Below are positions 22,481 through 34,156 of a stretch of DNA of 64,000 nt, piece by piece. Position 1 is the first letter of the stretch. Each line of letters starts with the position of its first letter. A program made the translations under genes and the position numbers. Source of the DNA: Austropuccinia psidii (taxonomy: Eukaryota; Basidiomycota; Pucciniomycetes; Pucciniales; Sphaerophragmiaceae); NCBI GenBank assembly GCA_023105745.1, contig JALGQZ010000009.1:18214564-18278563 (forward strand), given 5' to 3'. The notes beneath the pieces are model-generated. The model had not been told where the DNA came from. It worked only from the letters and a program-made list of their open reading frames with translations, and did no database searches.

Positions 22481-25400
22481 ATGATGTACATAGAAGTATT
22501 AGTGTAGAAATTGGCAAACTTGAGTCAAAGTTGAAGCAAATTACATTAGACATCAATGATTTAAAGAAAAATGACAAGCAACATTCTGATTGGCATAAAT
22601 TGACAACTGTCACCCTTGAGTCAATTAGCAATGCTTGTGAAAGAATTGAGAACCAATGTCAAAATAATGACACAGAGGATCTTTCCATCTTTAAAGTAAA
22701 TGATAGACTTAAAACTCTTGAAGACCATGTCTTACAAATAGTTAAGAACACCAATCAATTTGCTATACATTTAGCAAAAAGTGACAGTGAAAGGCAGAAA
22801 TTGAAGAATGAAATAAATGCAAGTGTGGAGCAAATTCATAAGAATCATGAACCACATATGCCAAGACATTCTACACCTTTGACTGAAGAAAAACTTTCTG
22901 TCAAAGAAAGTTTGACTCCATTCTTAGGAGAGAATGTTATTTCTGCAAAGGATATTCCCAAATTAGAAGAATGGCCAACATTCTCTGGTGAAGGAGAATA
23001 CAACCATATTGAATTCATCAGGACTATTGATATGTTGCAAGAAGACTTTAATATACCTGATGAAATCATAGTAGGAAAATTACATTGTTTGTTTACCAAG
23101 ACTGCAAAGAAATGGTATTACAAGATGAGAATGGATCATGGAAGACATGACTGGTCTTGGTGGAAATCTGAAGTGATTACCAAATGGGCCAATAATTCTT
23201 GGAGGTTTAAAATGGAGAATGCTTTTGAAAGTGCCATTTTTAACTCAGAAAAAGACAAACCACTTACTTGGTTCTTCAAACAAAAAGACAGATTATCTGC
23301 TTTACACCCAGATATGTCTGACACTATGATTAATATGAAAATATTAAGAAAGTGTGGAGGAGAACTGGAACATGCTATCAAAAGCAGATGTGTGGAACCC
23401 TGTTCAACAGAGGACTACATTAATGCTATGGAAGATATCATTACCAGAACAAGAATTGGTAAAACTTGGGTTAGAAACCCAATAGAGTCCAAAATAGTCT
23501 CAAAGATTCCTAGAGAGGAAAGAAGACCAGAAAGACCTGTCTTGAAGTGTCATAAATGTGGAAGTACTTCACATTTAGCCAACACTTGCCCTAAGAAGAC
23601 AAAGATCAATGAAGTTCAAATCATTGAAGACATTCAGTGTACTGAAGAGAAAGAAGAGTCTGATCAAGATTCTGCAGTCTCTGAAGATACACCAGTAGAG
23701 GACTATCCCATTGAAAACATTTCAGCTTTCTTTGAGGTCACAGAAGTCCATACCCACTTGCCACAGTACAGTGAGGATTGCTACAACCTGATCAATATCC
23801 AAGATGCCAGAATGTGTAAAACAAAACCTGCTAGAGGAAAGGGTTATACTTCTGGAGCATCCTGTATCACATCAGTTCTAATGGGTGATATTGAAGCCAA
23901 AGTAAATCTGGATACAGGGGCATTTTGCACTTGTATTGGCAAGGATTATCTCCAAATTATACTTCCTGAATGGAAAAACCATCTATTACCAATAGAAGGT
24001 GTACAGTTCAGTAGTGCCAGTAACAATATGTACCCCTTGGGCATATTGGATACTAATATTGTATTCCCACATCCAGCAGGAAGTGTAAGAATGAAAACTG
24101 AGATTGTAGTAATGGATAATTGTACATCTCAGCATATCATTCTTGGAAATGATTACTTGAATATTTATGGTATTGATATAAATAACCATAAAGACAGATA
24201 TTTCACAATTGGAGATAACAAAAGGCAAAAATTTGCTTTCTCCAATATGCCAAAACAGATATCTGTAGTATCTTCTGTCAAAGATACTTACAAAGATGAA
24301 TTTGTGTCTAAACAACTTGTTGAAGCACAAATTAATCCATCATTGTCACCAAAGATTAGGAATGAACTTATTGATGTATTATATACATACAATAATGCAT
24401 TTGCATCTGATAATGAACCATTAGGCGCTATAAGGGGACATGAAATTGATATTACTCTTAATATTGATAGACCATATCCTCCAGTACTTAGAAGACCAGC
24501 TTATCCAGCCAGTCCCAGAGCTAGAGAGGCCTTGGAAAAACATATCCAAGAGTTGATCCAACTTGGTGTGCTAAGGAAAGTAGGCCATAATGAGGAAGTT
24601 GAAGTGACAACACCTGTTATTATTGCATGGCATAATGATAAGTCAAGAATGGTTGGAGATTTTAGAGCTTTGAATACCTACACAGTTCCAGATAGGTATC
24701 CAATCCCTAGGATCCAAGAAACCTTGACTCAATTGTCTAAAGCCAAGTATATAACATCAATGGATGCATTAAAAGGCTTCCATCAAAATGTTTTGACGCC
24801 TAAAGCTAGGAAATTACTTAGAATTATCACTCACTGTGGTATTTATGAGTATCTTAGAATGCCATTTGGCATTAAAAATGCTCCATCTCATTATCAAAGA
24901 ATGATGAATACCATCTTCCCCACAGAATTGTCTGAAGGATGGCTTATCATTTATATTGATGATATTATTATATGTTCTGACTCATGGTCTTTGCACCTTG
25001 AAAGACTTGCAAGAGTACTTCATAAAGTTGCAGAAGTGAACATGAAAATTTCACTTAAGAAATGCAATTTTGGTTTTGAAGAACTCAAAGCATTAGGACA
25101 TGTTGTTTCTGGTTTGAGCTTGGGTATTGACAAAAATAAAGTAGCAGCAGTGTTACTTAAGCCAATACCCCAGAATAAAAAAGAAATGATGTCTTTTCTT
25201 GGATTTGCTAGTTACTATAGGCAACACTTGAAAGATTTTGCAATTCTAGCCAAGTCACTTTATAGAATCTGTGATCAACAGACTGTATTTGAAATGACAC
25301 AGGAAAGAATTACAGCTTATGAGAAGATAAAGAAAGCCCTTACAGAAGCACCTTTACTCCTCATGCCTGACTGGAATATTCCTTTTAAATTGTACATTGA

Positions 25401-27405
25401 TGCATGTGGGGATGGATTAGGGGTAGCCCTACACCAAGTCCAAATTATTGATGACAAACCTACAGAAGGACCAGTTTGTTATATCTCAAGACAAATCAAA
25501 CCAACAGAAGCCAGATATGGTGCAAGCCAAATGGAGTGCTTATGTTTGGTATGGGCACTTGAGAAATTACACTATTACCTTGATGGCAGTGTTTTTGAAG
25601 TGATAACTGACTGTAATGCCGTGAAATCACTTCTTAACATGAAAACTCCCAACAGACATATGTTGAGATGGCAAATAGCCATTCAAGAATATAGAGGAAA
25701 CATGACTATAGTTCATAAAGCAGGAAAAATTCACAAAAATGCTGATGGACTTAGTAGATGGGCTTTAGCCAACACTCCTGATAACCCAGCTTATGTACCT
25801 TTGGAAGCTGAACCACAGATTCCAATTGAAGGGATTAACATAACTGATATTGGGACTGAATTCTTTGAAGAGGTCAGAGAGTCTTATAAACAAGACAAGA
25901 ATTGCCATATCTTGACTTCTTTATTGGATAAAGACTGCAAAGACACATCTTTGGTTAATACACTAGATGAAGTTTGGAAAAATTCCTATTCTGAAGGAAG
26001 ATTTCACTTGTTTGATGGGATTATTTACCATAGAACAAAACATTCTTGTGTAATGACACTGTGTAGTAGATTGCTCATCAATACCATTCTTCATGAATGC
26101 CATGATAGCATTTACTCTGGACACCTATCTGAAGACAGAACACTTGAAAAGGTGAAGAACTGTGCATGGTGGCCATCTTGGAGAAAGGAAACCATTGAAT
26201 ATTGCCATACCTGTGATAGATGCCAAAAAGCAAACAGGAGTACAGGCAAGAAATTTGGATTAATGATCCATATTCAAGAACCAAAATCCCCTTGGGAAGT
26301 TGTTCACATGGATTGGGTCACAGCACTTCCTCCAAGTGGTGACAAAAGTTATAATGCTTGTTTAGTCATTGTAGACAGATATAGCAAGACTCCCATATTC
26401 TTACCATGTCATAAAGATGACACTGCTATGGATACAGCTCTTCTTTTATGGAGTAGAGTTATTTCTCATACAGGGTTATTTAAGAATATCATAAGTGACA
26501 GAGACCCCAAGTTCACATCTGCACTTTGGACCAATCTTCATAGATTGTTTGGGACTAAGTTATCATTCTCTACAGCATATCACCCTCAAACAGATGGGCT
26601 AGCAGAGAGGATGATTCAAACTTTAGAAGACATGATCAGGAGATTTTGTGCTTATGGATTAGAATTCAGAGACTCAGATGGCTTTACCCATGACTGGTGC
26701 ACTTTGATACCTGCATTAGAATTGGCATACAAGACATCAGTCCATTCTTCCACAGGACAAACTCCTGCTATGTTAGAAAAAGGATGGAATCCAAGACTCC
26801 CAGCAGACACACTGAGGAAAGACTTGATTGACATTCATCCTACAGCTTCCAGCTTCAAATTAATGCTTGATAAAGTAAAACACCATGCAAAACAAAGTAT
26901 GGATGATGCTTTTGATTATGCAAAACAGAAGTGGGACAAGAGTCATAAAGTACCAGACTTCAAAGTAGGGGACTTAGTTCTAGTTTCAACCTTGAATTTT
27001 AATAATATCAAAGGCCCAAAGAAACTTAAAGATTCTTATGTAGGACCTTTTGTTATTGTTGCCTTACATGGAACCAATGCAGTTCAAGTGGAATTGAGTG
27101 GTGAATTGGAAAATAAACACCCCACATTTCCAGTCAGCCTGATAAAACCTTATCAACCAGCTGACAAAGAATTGTTTCCTTTAAGGAACCCAACTCCTTT
27201 AACTGTGCCCCCTGTGGAACAGAATGAAGACAGAAAGATAAAGAAAGTCATTAAAGAAAGGAGACTTAGGGGTAAAAATCAAAGAGAATATCTTGTCAGA
27301 TATAGAAATCCAGTACATGAAGATGAATGGATGGCAGAATCAGAAATACCTGACTCAGATAAACTCTTAAGAAGATTTAGACATGAAAGAAGGCCACAAG
27401 CCTGA
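21703..27405 (+). CDS. Gag-Pol polyprotein of element 4, intact
   Basis: Single frame of 1,900 residues for capsid, protease, reverse transcription and integration. Approximate residues: N-terminus [13 protein letters not shown] and a Gln/Ser/Arg-rich part overlapping the +1 ORF (1-258); coiled coil (260-400); capsid-like domain from [18 protein letters not shown] (~419-590); knuckle [14 protein letters not shown] (~616); protease LDTGAFCTC (~737); RT with YIDD (~1084); RNase H with [10 protein letters not shown] (~1231), [13 protein letters not shown] and TDCNAV (~1302); integrase zinc finger [11 protein letters not shown]...CHTCDRC (~1464-1507), catalytic Asp in HMDWV (~1537), SDRDPKF (~1599) and Glu in [11 protein letters not shown] (~1634); chromodomain [16 protein letters not shown] (~1861-1877). 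All catalytic residues present. No frameshift or stop divides Gag from Pol, so the ratio is probably set by processing or RNA choice. Confidence 0.93.
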   Translation: MVHTRNGSNYSVQPDGCGQGRGKTKSRSAKSSTRKAHLEDARVAHHSPRSVPTDFDVNSEPELIYDNISRAEPFSGGSNRNISEPVQKLVQSSQRRGVGNLPKPLAGGHELLLTHQELSGSGEDHRTLRRLEPPVLQRQGQKDKELVEEPESFIHRPEERIGNDSNFGDRGTSGIYQLQTSSRSIQGQAQRTSKETERSQEPSRQGQRQSQLAQTLPTRVQDPQIGAFSRGQCLQYGQNSYGIHSQRAGKDEQDFSTQINDVHRSISVEIGKLESKLKQITLDINDLKKNDKQHSDWHKLTTVTLESISNACERIENQCQNNDTEDLSIFKVNDRLKTLEDHVLQIVKNTNQFAIHLAKSDSERQKLKNEINASVEQIHKNHEPHMPRHSTPLTEEKLSVKESLTPFLGENVISAKDIPKLEEWPTFSGEGEYNHIEFIRTIDMLQEDFNIPDEIIVGKLHCLFTKTAKKWYYKMRMDHGRHDWSWWKSEVITKWANNSWRFKMENAFESAIFNSEKDKPLTWFFKQKDRLSALHPDMSDTMINMKILRKCGGELEHAIKSRCVEPCSTEDYINAMEDIITRTRIGKTWVRNPIESKIVSKIPREERRPERPVLKCHKCGSTSHLANTCPKKTKINEVQIIEDIQCTEEKEESDQDSAVSEDTPVEDYPIENISAFFEVTEVHTHLPQYSEDCYNLINIQDARMCKTKPARGKGYTSGASCITSVLMGDIEAKVNLDTGAFCTCIGKDYLQIILPEWKNHLLPIEGVQFSSASNNMYPLGILDTNIVFPHPAGSVRMKTEIVVMDNCTSQHIILGNDYLNIYGIDINNHKDRYFTIGDNKRQKFAFSNMPKQISVVSSVKDTYKDEFVSKQLVEAQINPSLSPKIRNELIDVLYTYNNAFASDNEPLGAIRGHEIDITLNIDRPYPPVLRRPAYPASPRAREALEKHIQELIQLGVLRKVGHNEEVEVTTPVIIAWHNDKSRMVGDFRALNTYTVPDRYPIPRIQETLTQLSKAKYITSMDALKGFHQNVLTPKARKLLRIITHCGIYEYLRMPFGIKNAPSHYQRMMNTIFPTELSEGWLIIYIDDIIICSDSWSLHLERLARVLHKVAEVNMKISLKKCNFGFEELKALGHVVSGLSLGIDKNKVAAVLLKPIPQNKKEMMSFLGFASYYRQHLKDFAILAKSLYRICDQQTVFEMTQERITAYEKIKKALTEAPLLLMPDWNIPFKLYIDACGDGLGVALHQVQIIDDKPTEGPVCYISRQIKPTEARYGASQMECLCLVWALEKLHYYLDGSVFEVITDCNAVKSLLNMKTPNRHMLRWQIAIQEYRGNMTIVHKAGKIHKNADGLSRWALANTPDNPAYVPLEAEPQIPIEGINITDIGTEFFEEVRESYKQDKNCHILTSLLDKDCKDTSLVNTLDEVWKNSYSEGRFHLFDGIIYHRTKHSCVMTLCSRLLINTILHECHDSIYSGHLSEDRTLEKVKNCAWWPSWRKETIEYCHTCDRCQKANRSTGKKFGLMIHIQEPKSPWEVVHMDWVTALPPSGDKSYNACLVIVDRYSKTPIFLPCHKDDTAMDTALLLWSRVISHTGLFKNIISDRDPKFTSALWTNLHRLFGTKLSFSTAYHPQTDGLAERMIQTLEDMIRRFCAYGLEFRDSDGFTHDWCTLIPALELAYKTSVHSSTGQTPAMLEKGWNPRLPADTLRKDLIDIHPTASSFKLMLDKVKHHAKQSMDDAFDYAKQKWDKSHKVPDFKVGDLVLVSTLNFNNIKGPKKLKDSYVGPFVIVALHGTNAVQVELSGELENKHPTFPVSLIKPYQPADKELFPLRNPTPLTVPPVEQNEDRKIKKVIKERRLRGKNQREYLVRYRNPVHEDEWMAESEIPDSDKLLRRFRHERRPQA
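21849..21911 (+). other. Second intron of the spliced ORF (element 4)
   Basis: 63 nt, G|GTCTGT...TTCCAG|GG, phase 1. A multiple of three but holding an in-frame TGA, so it must be removed for the frame to continue. Equivalents: 66 nt in element 6 (GC donor) and 69 nt in element 2. Confidence 0.55.
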
Positions 27406-27510
27406 ATATGTCTATAAATGTGCTTTAAATTACTTGATCTGAGTAATGTGAAGAGGTTGGACAGTGGACATTAACCCCCTTTTGGCGCCTTATTCTTTTT
27501 ATCACTAATA

Positions 27511-27547
27511 AAATTGTAGTACAATTTTATTTTTTGGTGGGAGGGAA
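27511..27547 (+). other. Pre-PPT hairpin and polypurine tract of element 4
   Basis: AAATTGT-AGT-ACAATTT (27511-27527) is a perfect 7-bp stem, followed by GGTGGGAGGGAA (27536-27547) directly against the 3' LTR. In element 6 the stem is AGATTGT-GGT-ACAATCT: the second pair changes from A-T to G-C and stays paired. Confidence 0.72.
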
Positions 27548-29471
27548 TGTGAGCCTTGAGGTATATTTTACATACCCAAATAGGCCACAATTATCTTAAA
27601 AAGAAATTTTGAATTATGCAAAACTCATAAGTCATGCATATATCCAAAATTCATCATTTTCAATTTCAGAAAAGATGAATAACTTTTTATTGAGTAAGTA
27701 AATCCATGGATTTAAGACCAGATTTGGATTCTACACAAAAATTCACCTAGGGTAGCTCCATAGAGTGAATAAGCTCAATTTAAGTATTTGAGGTGGTAAA
27801 ATGGAAAATACTTCAATACCACATCATTAATACCACATAAAAGATCCGTGAAAATTTTTGTTTTTCTTGATTTTTAGCCAAAATAATAGGAAAGTGAGAA
27901 ATCCCATGTTACATATACACTAAGAATAGTGTTATGCATGTTTTGAGCACTTAATATCATGGTATTCTTACATGGACTTTTGGTACACCCATAGTGGATA
28001 TCTCACTTTAAGCTTAAATTACTATTTTGACGTAAAAATTGGGCAAGGGGGACAAAAGACATCAAAGAGAGCCAGGGTACCCAACTTCTGAGGCCTCAGA
28101 GGCGTGGATAGCTCCAGAGCATGGATCCATGGCTCATCTTGGCCCAATTGGTAAACTAAAACTCTTTGGGAACTTGGTTACCAAGTTACACCTACTGTAA
28201 TCATAAGAAAAATAGCAAATAACCTGCTATTTTGACGTGCCAAGGAGGTAATAAGCTACTTAGACTCCTGTAACCACGTCAATTCTTGATGACTTTCCAT
28301 GACTAGACCCTAAAAGAGTAATTAAACCCTTTTGGGATCCATATTCATTGATTTACCTCATAGCAACCAGCAAAATACTGCTATTTGCAATTCTACGTAG
28401 AAATAAGGTAAAAACTTCAAAAATTCATTAAAAATACAATTCTTAATGAATCCTTCTGAAACTTTCAGGACCAATGGAGAACTGTATTATCTATGGTACA
28501 ACCAAAAAGAATTATGGTTTTACTAGTAAAATTAAAAGTTTTACTTACAGTCCATTTTTGACCATTCTACGTGAAATACTGAATCTTCAAAAATTCACAG
28601 TAATTACAACCTGTGATGAAATTGGCAATAACATTGATAACTTTGAGAAATCAATGATTATTTTAGAATAAAAGAAGATTTACAGATGTTACTCCTTTTA
28701 TTCTTAACCATATTGGGGTTGGTAGTCACGTAAAAGCATCAATTAAGTAATTATGATAATCTTACGTGACAACAGATGATGCAATCATTAATCCAAAAGG
28801 GTTTATTGTTTTCTCACTCAATGGTTTTTCAGTTTGCTCCATGGCACGCCTCTGTGAGCTGTTGTTGACTTAAAAGAAGCCTATTCTTGCTGTTTTTTCC
28901 GTATGATCATCTTATAAATTTATTAAACCATTATTACCAACAAGTAAGTATTAGTTCAACTATTCTTAAGTATTTTTAAATCTTTCAGATTCAATCAGAA
29001 AGACGTGAAATCATAGAATCCAACTATATATTGTTGTAATACTGTTATAAATCATCTTGATCCCTTAAATCCACAATTCCACGTGAAATTTCTCTACTCT
29101 TATCTTTCAATAAGTTCTTTGGAGTATTAGTGAGTCATTTATCTTTAATTCTTAAAAGTTTTTCTCTAGTAATAGTTTTCTTCAAGAATTATCTTTATAA
29201 TTATTCTTGCAAAAGATAATTATATATTAAAATAATTTTTTATTATTTTAATAAAGAAGTTTTTATTATTAAATTCTTCTTGTAATTGATTCTTGTAGAC
29301 AATTACTTGCTCACTGTTAAAATCACTAGTAGTGCTTAACACGTGAAAGAAATAATTTTTAATTATTTAATTGTGGTTATAATAATATTTCATTATTATA
29401 TTTCATAAGAACAGACATAGTACTGTTGATTAATAATAATATTATCATCAGTTTCATAGTCACATCTTACA
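27548..29471 (+). repeat. 3' LTR of element 4
   Basis: 1,924 bp, six mismatches to the 5' LTR by eye (for example 28293, 29458 region). It is followed at once by an inverted relative, giving a large near-palindrome with 29472-31308. Confidence 0.95.
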
Positions 29472-31308
29472 GAAACTGATGATAATATTACTATCAATCA
29501 GCAGTACTATGACTGTTCTTATGAAATATAATAACAAAATGTTATTATAACCACAATTAAATAATTAAAGAATCATTTCTTTCATTTGTTAAACACTACT
29601 AGTGATTTTTACAGTGAGCAAGTAATTGTTTACAAGTATCAATTACAAGAAGATTTTATAATAAAAACTTCTTTTATTAAAACAATAAAATTATTTTAAT
29701 ATATAATTATCTTTTGCAAGAATAATTATAATGGTAATTCTTGAAGAAAACTAATTTTAGAGAAAAACTTTAAGAATTAAAAATAAATCACTCACTAATA
29801 TTCCAACGAACTTATTGAAAGATAAGATAGAGAGATTTGACGTAGAATTGTGGATTTTAAGGATCAAAATAAATTTAAAGCAGTATTACAACAATATATA
29901 GTTGGATTCTATGATTCCACGTCTTTCTGATTGATTCTGAAAGATTTAAAACACTTAAGAATAGCTATAACTAATACTTACTTGTTGGTAATAATGATTT
30001 AAATGATAATAAGATGATGATGATTTGAAAAAACAGCAAGAGGAGGACTCTTTTAAGTCAACAACAGGTCACGGAGGCGTGCCATGGAGCAAACTGAAAA
30101 ACCAGTGAGTGAGAAAACAATAAACCCTTTTGGATTATTGATTGCATCATCTGTTGTCACGTAAGATTATCATAATTACTTAATTAATGCTTTTACGTGA
30201 TTACCAACCCCAATATGGTTAAGAATAAAAGGAGTAACATCTGTAAATCTTCTTTTATTCTGAAATAATCATTGATTTCTCAAAGTTATCAATGTTATTG
30301 GCAATTTCATCACAGGTTGTAATTACTGTGAATTTTTGAAGATTCACTGTTTCACGTAGAATAGCCAAAAATGGACTGTAAGTAAATCTTTTAATTTTAC
30401 TAGTAAATCCATAATTCTTTTTGATTGTACCATCGATAATACAGTTTACCTCATTTCTGCATAGAATTGCAAATATCAGTGTTTAACTGGTTGCTATGAG
30501 GTAAATCAATGGATACCAGTCCAAAAAGGGTTTTAATTACTCTTTTGGGGTTTATCCATGGAAAATCATTAAGAATTGACATGTTTACAGGAGTCTAAGT
30601 AGCTCTTTACCTCCTTGGCACATCAGAATAGCAGGTTATTTGTTATTTTCTTATGATTTACTGTAGTTGTAACATGGTAACCAAGTTCCCAAAGTGTTTG
30701 AGTTTACTAATTGGGCCAAGATCAGCCATGGATCCAAGCTTTTGAGCTTTCCACGCCTCTGAGGCCTCAGAAGATGGGTACCCTGGCTCTCTTTGATGTC
30801 TTTTGTCCCCCTTGCCTATTGTTCATGTCAAAATAGAAGATTAAGCTTTAAGTGAGATATCCACTATGGGTGTACTAAACATCCATGTAAGAATACCATG
30901 ATATTAAGTGCACAAAACCTGCATAACACTTTTCTTAGTGTATATGTAACATGGGATTCCTCACATTCCTATTATTTTGGTGTGAAATTAAGCAAAAAAA
31001 ATTTCCACGGATCTTTTATGTGGTATTGATGATGTGGTATTGAAGTATTTTCCATAATACCACCTCAAAGAGTTAGTTTGAGCTTATTCACTCTATGGAG
31101 CTACCCTAGGTGAAGTTTTGTGTAGGATTCAAATCTGGCCTTAAATCCTTGGATTGACGTACTCAATAAAAAGTTATTCATTTTTTCTGAAATCAAAAAT
31201 GATGAATTTTGGATATATGCATGACTTATGAGTTATCCATAATTCAAAATTTATTTTTAAGATAATTGTGGCCTATTTGGCTATGTAAAATATACCTCAA
31301 GGCTCACA
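29472..31308 (-). repeat. Lone inverted LTR (family C type) interrupted by element 4
   Basis: Reverse complement relative of the element 4 LTR, running from GAAACTGATG to GGCTCACA. With the tip at 19167-19187 it forms a whole LTR. Flanked on both sides by GGTTT (19162-19166, 31309-31313) and by the two halves of the element 3 protease region, with no internal domain of its own: a solo LTR left by recombination. More diverged from element 4 than the two element 4 LTRs are from each other. Confidence 0.88.
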
Positions 31309-31313
31309 GGTTT

Positions 31314-32321
31314 GGTGGGTTTTTTGTCAATTACCACTTCCATTATACAGGAGTTACCAGCTGTATAACCTTTCCCCCTGTTTGGTTTGGTTTTCATTAG
31401 TTTTGCATGTTCAATTCTTGATAAATCAAGTTGAACATTTCTCAATTGTGGAAAGTGAGAATAAGATTCCATTATGTCAAAAGTGGCATTACTTTTTTCT
31501 ATTTCTTTTGAATATTCAGAAAATATTGATGATTTATCATCTGAATTTTCTACAACATCATCTTTTCCAACATCAGGTTCTTTTTCAATTTTAATTTCAT
31601 TGATTTTTCCCTTCCTGGGACATACATTAGCTAAATGTGTGATGATTTGGCAAATAGGGCACTTCCTGATCATATCTACAGATTTATACTTGATATTATT
31701 GGAGTTTTACTTTGGAAGTTTGTCCACAGAATCTTTCCAAGGTGTATAAAACCTTGTTTTGAGATTCACCCTACTAGAACCAATTCTGGTTCTGGTGGTT
31801 ACTTCTTCTGATATATTAATAATATCTTCTGCTGAAGATTGTTCAGTAGTGCTGCTTTTGACAGAATGCTCTAAGTCACCTCCATATTGTCTTAGAATGT
31901 TTTTGTGAATCATAAATTCTGACATTTCAGGACATAATGCTGTTAATCGGTCTTTTTGTTGATAAAACCATGCTAAAGCTTTGTCTTTATCAGCATTAAA
32001 TTTGGCACATTAAAAGGCTATTTTAATTTTAAATCTCCAAGAATTATTGGCCCATTTGTTGATAATATGGGTGTTCCACCAAGTACAACTTTGGTGTCCT
32101 TGTGCTTGTCTCAATTTGATATACCATCTGTGGGCTGATGTGGTAAACAAGGTGTTAAATCTTGCTGTTACCAATCTGTCTGGTAACTCAAAATCTTCTT
32201 CAATCATGTCAATACCTCTGATTAATTCCATATGTTCATATTCTCCTTCACCACTGAAGTGAGCCCATTCTTTAAGTTTTGGTGCTTCTCTCAAGAGTGC
32301 TTGCCCCATTGATGGTTCCAA
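31314..32321 (-). pseudogene. Capsid, zinc knuckle and spacer of element 3 (decayed)
   Basis: Three fragments. 32321-32010: capsid start (PKLKEWAHFSGEGEYEHMEL). 31925-31707: capsid end (IHKNILRQYGGDLEHSVKS, TRTRIGSSR). 31673-31314: knuckle CPICQIITHLANVC (CX2CX4HX4C), an acidic spacer with HFPQL, and the block KPNRGKGYTAGNSC just before the protease. Stops lie between the fragments. At 31309-31313 the frame enters the lone LTR; the protease active site continues at 19166 on the far side of the insertions. Confidence 0.85.
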
Positions 32322-33054
32322 GTTATGAAAAGAGGTGGAAAGTTAACTTTTTAAATTTGAATTTTCAACCTTGAATACTTGTGGATTTGGAATTCTTGTG
32401 CCCTCATTCTGATTCAAAGGTGTAGACATTCTTGGTAAGGTGTGAATGAATTGTTCAATATCATTCATCTTACAGTTGCTACACCTTTGGAAATTTCTGA
32501 ATTCATGTTGTAAGCTTTGTATTCAATTCATTACATTAGCTTTATGATTGTTCTATGTTTGTCTCAATTCTTTCCATAGTCTTGTTTGTCTAGTATTATC
32601 AGAGGTGATTTAATCCAACTTCATTGTCAATTCTGATCTTTCCTCTTGTGAGGTGTCAAACACTTTTTTGAGGCAATTGTATATGTCTTTACTTCAGTAA
32701 ATGATTTTTAAATATTGTCAAGAACATTTATATTGTCCTCTTTGATATTACTGATGGCTTGTTTTATTCTTGTTTCAATTATGTAATCAATATTGGATTT
32801 AGAATATTTGTCTGTTAATTCTTTGATATTGGCAGATTGTTCATTTCTCTTATTGACAAAAGAGTTATCATTATAAGAGGCTTTTATTGTTCACAAAACT
32901 TTCTCAAAAAACCTGAGTGTTTCATTTATTTAGCTCAGAATAAAGTCATTTGTTTTAGGATTATTAGAAATTGATGAATTTTTATCAGAAATATGACTTT
33001 TTATGTCATTTATAGCTTCATAAGACTCTGGTATAGAATCAAAAATGTCAGAAA

Positions 33055-33279
33055 TCACTTCTGATCTTTCAATATAGCTTTCTCCCTTTTCTGTAAATCC
33101 ATCACTGTTCTCGCCATCTGAAATACATTTTCCATGGCATCCTTTTGAATATTTGGTATTCTGTAGCCCTGGCTGTAAGGTTTTTTGGCTGGTGCCTTGC
33201 CTTTTCCCTTGTTCTGAGCTTGTGGCTGCTTTTTCACGTTGGAATTGGTGCTGGTGGCTACTTGGGCTGTTTTTGGCAC
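33055..33279 (-). pseudogene. C-terminal part of the overlapping +1 ORF, element 3
   Basis: A 74-codon fragment with a basic stretch (QAQNKGKGKAPAKKPYSQGY) and the ending RIPNIQKDAMENVFQMARTV, the same C-terminal motif as in elements 2, 4 and 6. The N-terminal exons are too decayed to place, though DGKEKHDAFNQI-like text lies upstream near 33330. That this motif survives in an otherwise wrecked element supports past selection on the +1 frame. Confidence 0.65.
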
Positions 33280-34146
33280 TTTCTTGGGTGGTAAAGGGTT
33301 ATTTTTCCTCCATTATTTGGTTAAAAGCATCATGTTTTTCTTTTCCATCAATGGATGCCATCTATTGAGTAATATTTAATTTTTAGGTTGGCCCAGGAAC
33401 TTTCTCAGTCAGGTAAGAATTTATGCAGTTTTTCCACAGTTCTGCAAGAATATGATACTCTTTGTGCTGCAATGTATATGTCCATTGAGGCTTCTTGTGG
33501 TAGTGTCAGCTCTGTTTGAAGGTAAAACAGTATTATCATCTTCAGAATGAGCTAATTTATTACTTTGGGAGTCATAAACCTACCCTTGTCCTTCTGTAAC
33601 TGATTAACCTCTGCCATAATCATGTCTATGACCTTTTTGGGAGCTGCCTGATGGGTTATAGCAGGTCCTGATCTGGTTGAAGGCATATTTATTATTCAAA
33701 AATCTTGAAAATAGTCATTTTACATCAAAAATCTACTATTGGCTCAATTCCTTGCTTTCTGAAGAGTATTAGTTATATCCAAGTAAATTAATTCAAAAGA
33801 AATTGGCTCTGGTTGATTATACTGAATAATAATAATCTTACTATTATGGTCAGGATTAACATTACTTGCAGGAATAATGCTGGTTACTGTTGAAGAGTTT
33901 CAATACTTTCTTGTGTTACCATGTTGTCAGAGACTAAAATTAATGAAAAAGCCAATTGATTCAGTAAAAAAAATATTTTACAAAAGAGAAATGAAAAATA
34001 AAGCCTCACTTATAATATGAAAAGTTTTCTTTTTCATGGATTTTTTGAATTGTAAGTATTTTTTATATGTTTCTGAATCATTCAATTCACAAAAGGAAGG
34101 ATACAAAAAGATTTAAAAATATGTCACAGGTAAAATATCATTTCTT
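33280..34146 (-). other. Decayed N-terminal exons and leader of element 3
   Basis: No intact frame. AT-rich sequence ending at a PBS-like TGGGGGCCAA (minus strand, 34154-34145). Likewise 32341-33054 corresponds to the coiled-coil linker but is broken in all frames. Confidence 0.5.
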
Positions 34147-34156
34147 GGCCCCCAAA

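Larger units (their letters stand above)
19188..29471 (+). mobile_element. Element 4: complete, apparently young chromodomain Ty3/gypsy element (family C)
   Basis: A 10,284-bp plus-strand element: LTR 19188-21111, PBS box, spliced overlapping ORF, an intact 1,901-codon Gag-Pol, polypurine tract, LTR 27548-29471. The two LTRs are the same length (1,924 bp), and I count only six mismatches. Target duplication is GAAAG/GAAAC, one mismatch, inside the tip of an inverted family C LTR. Intact catalytic motifs and near-identical LTRs make it the best candidate for an active element here. Confidence 0.95.

Noticed and set aside
27548..31308. A foldback transposon
   Set aside because: The two arms are explained by two separate LTRs with their own target duplications (GAAAG/C and GGTTT).
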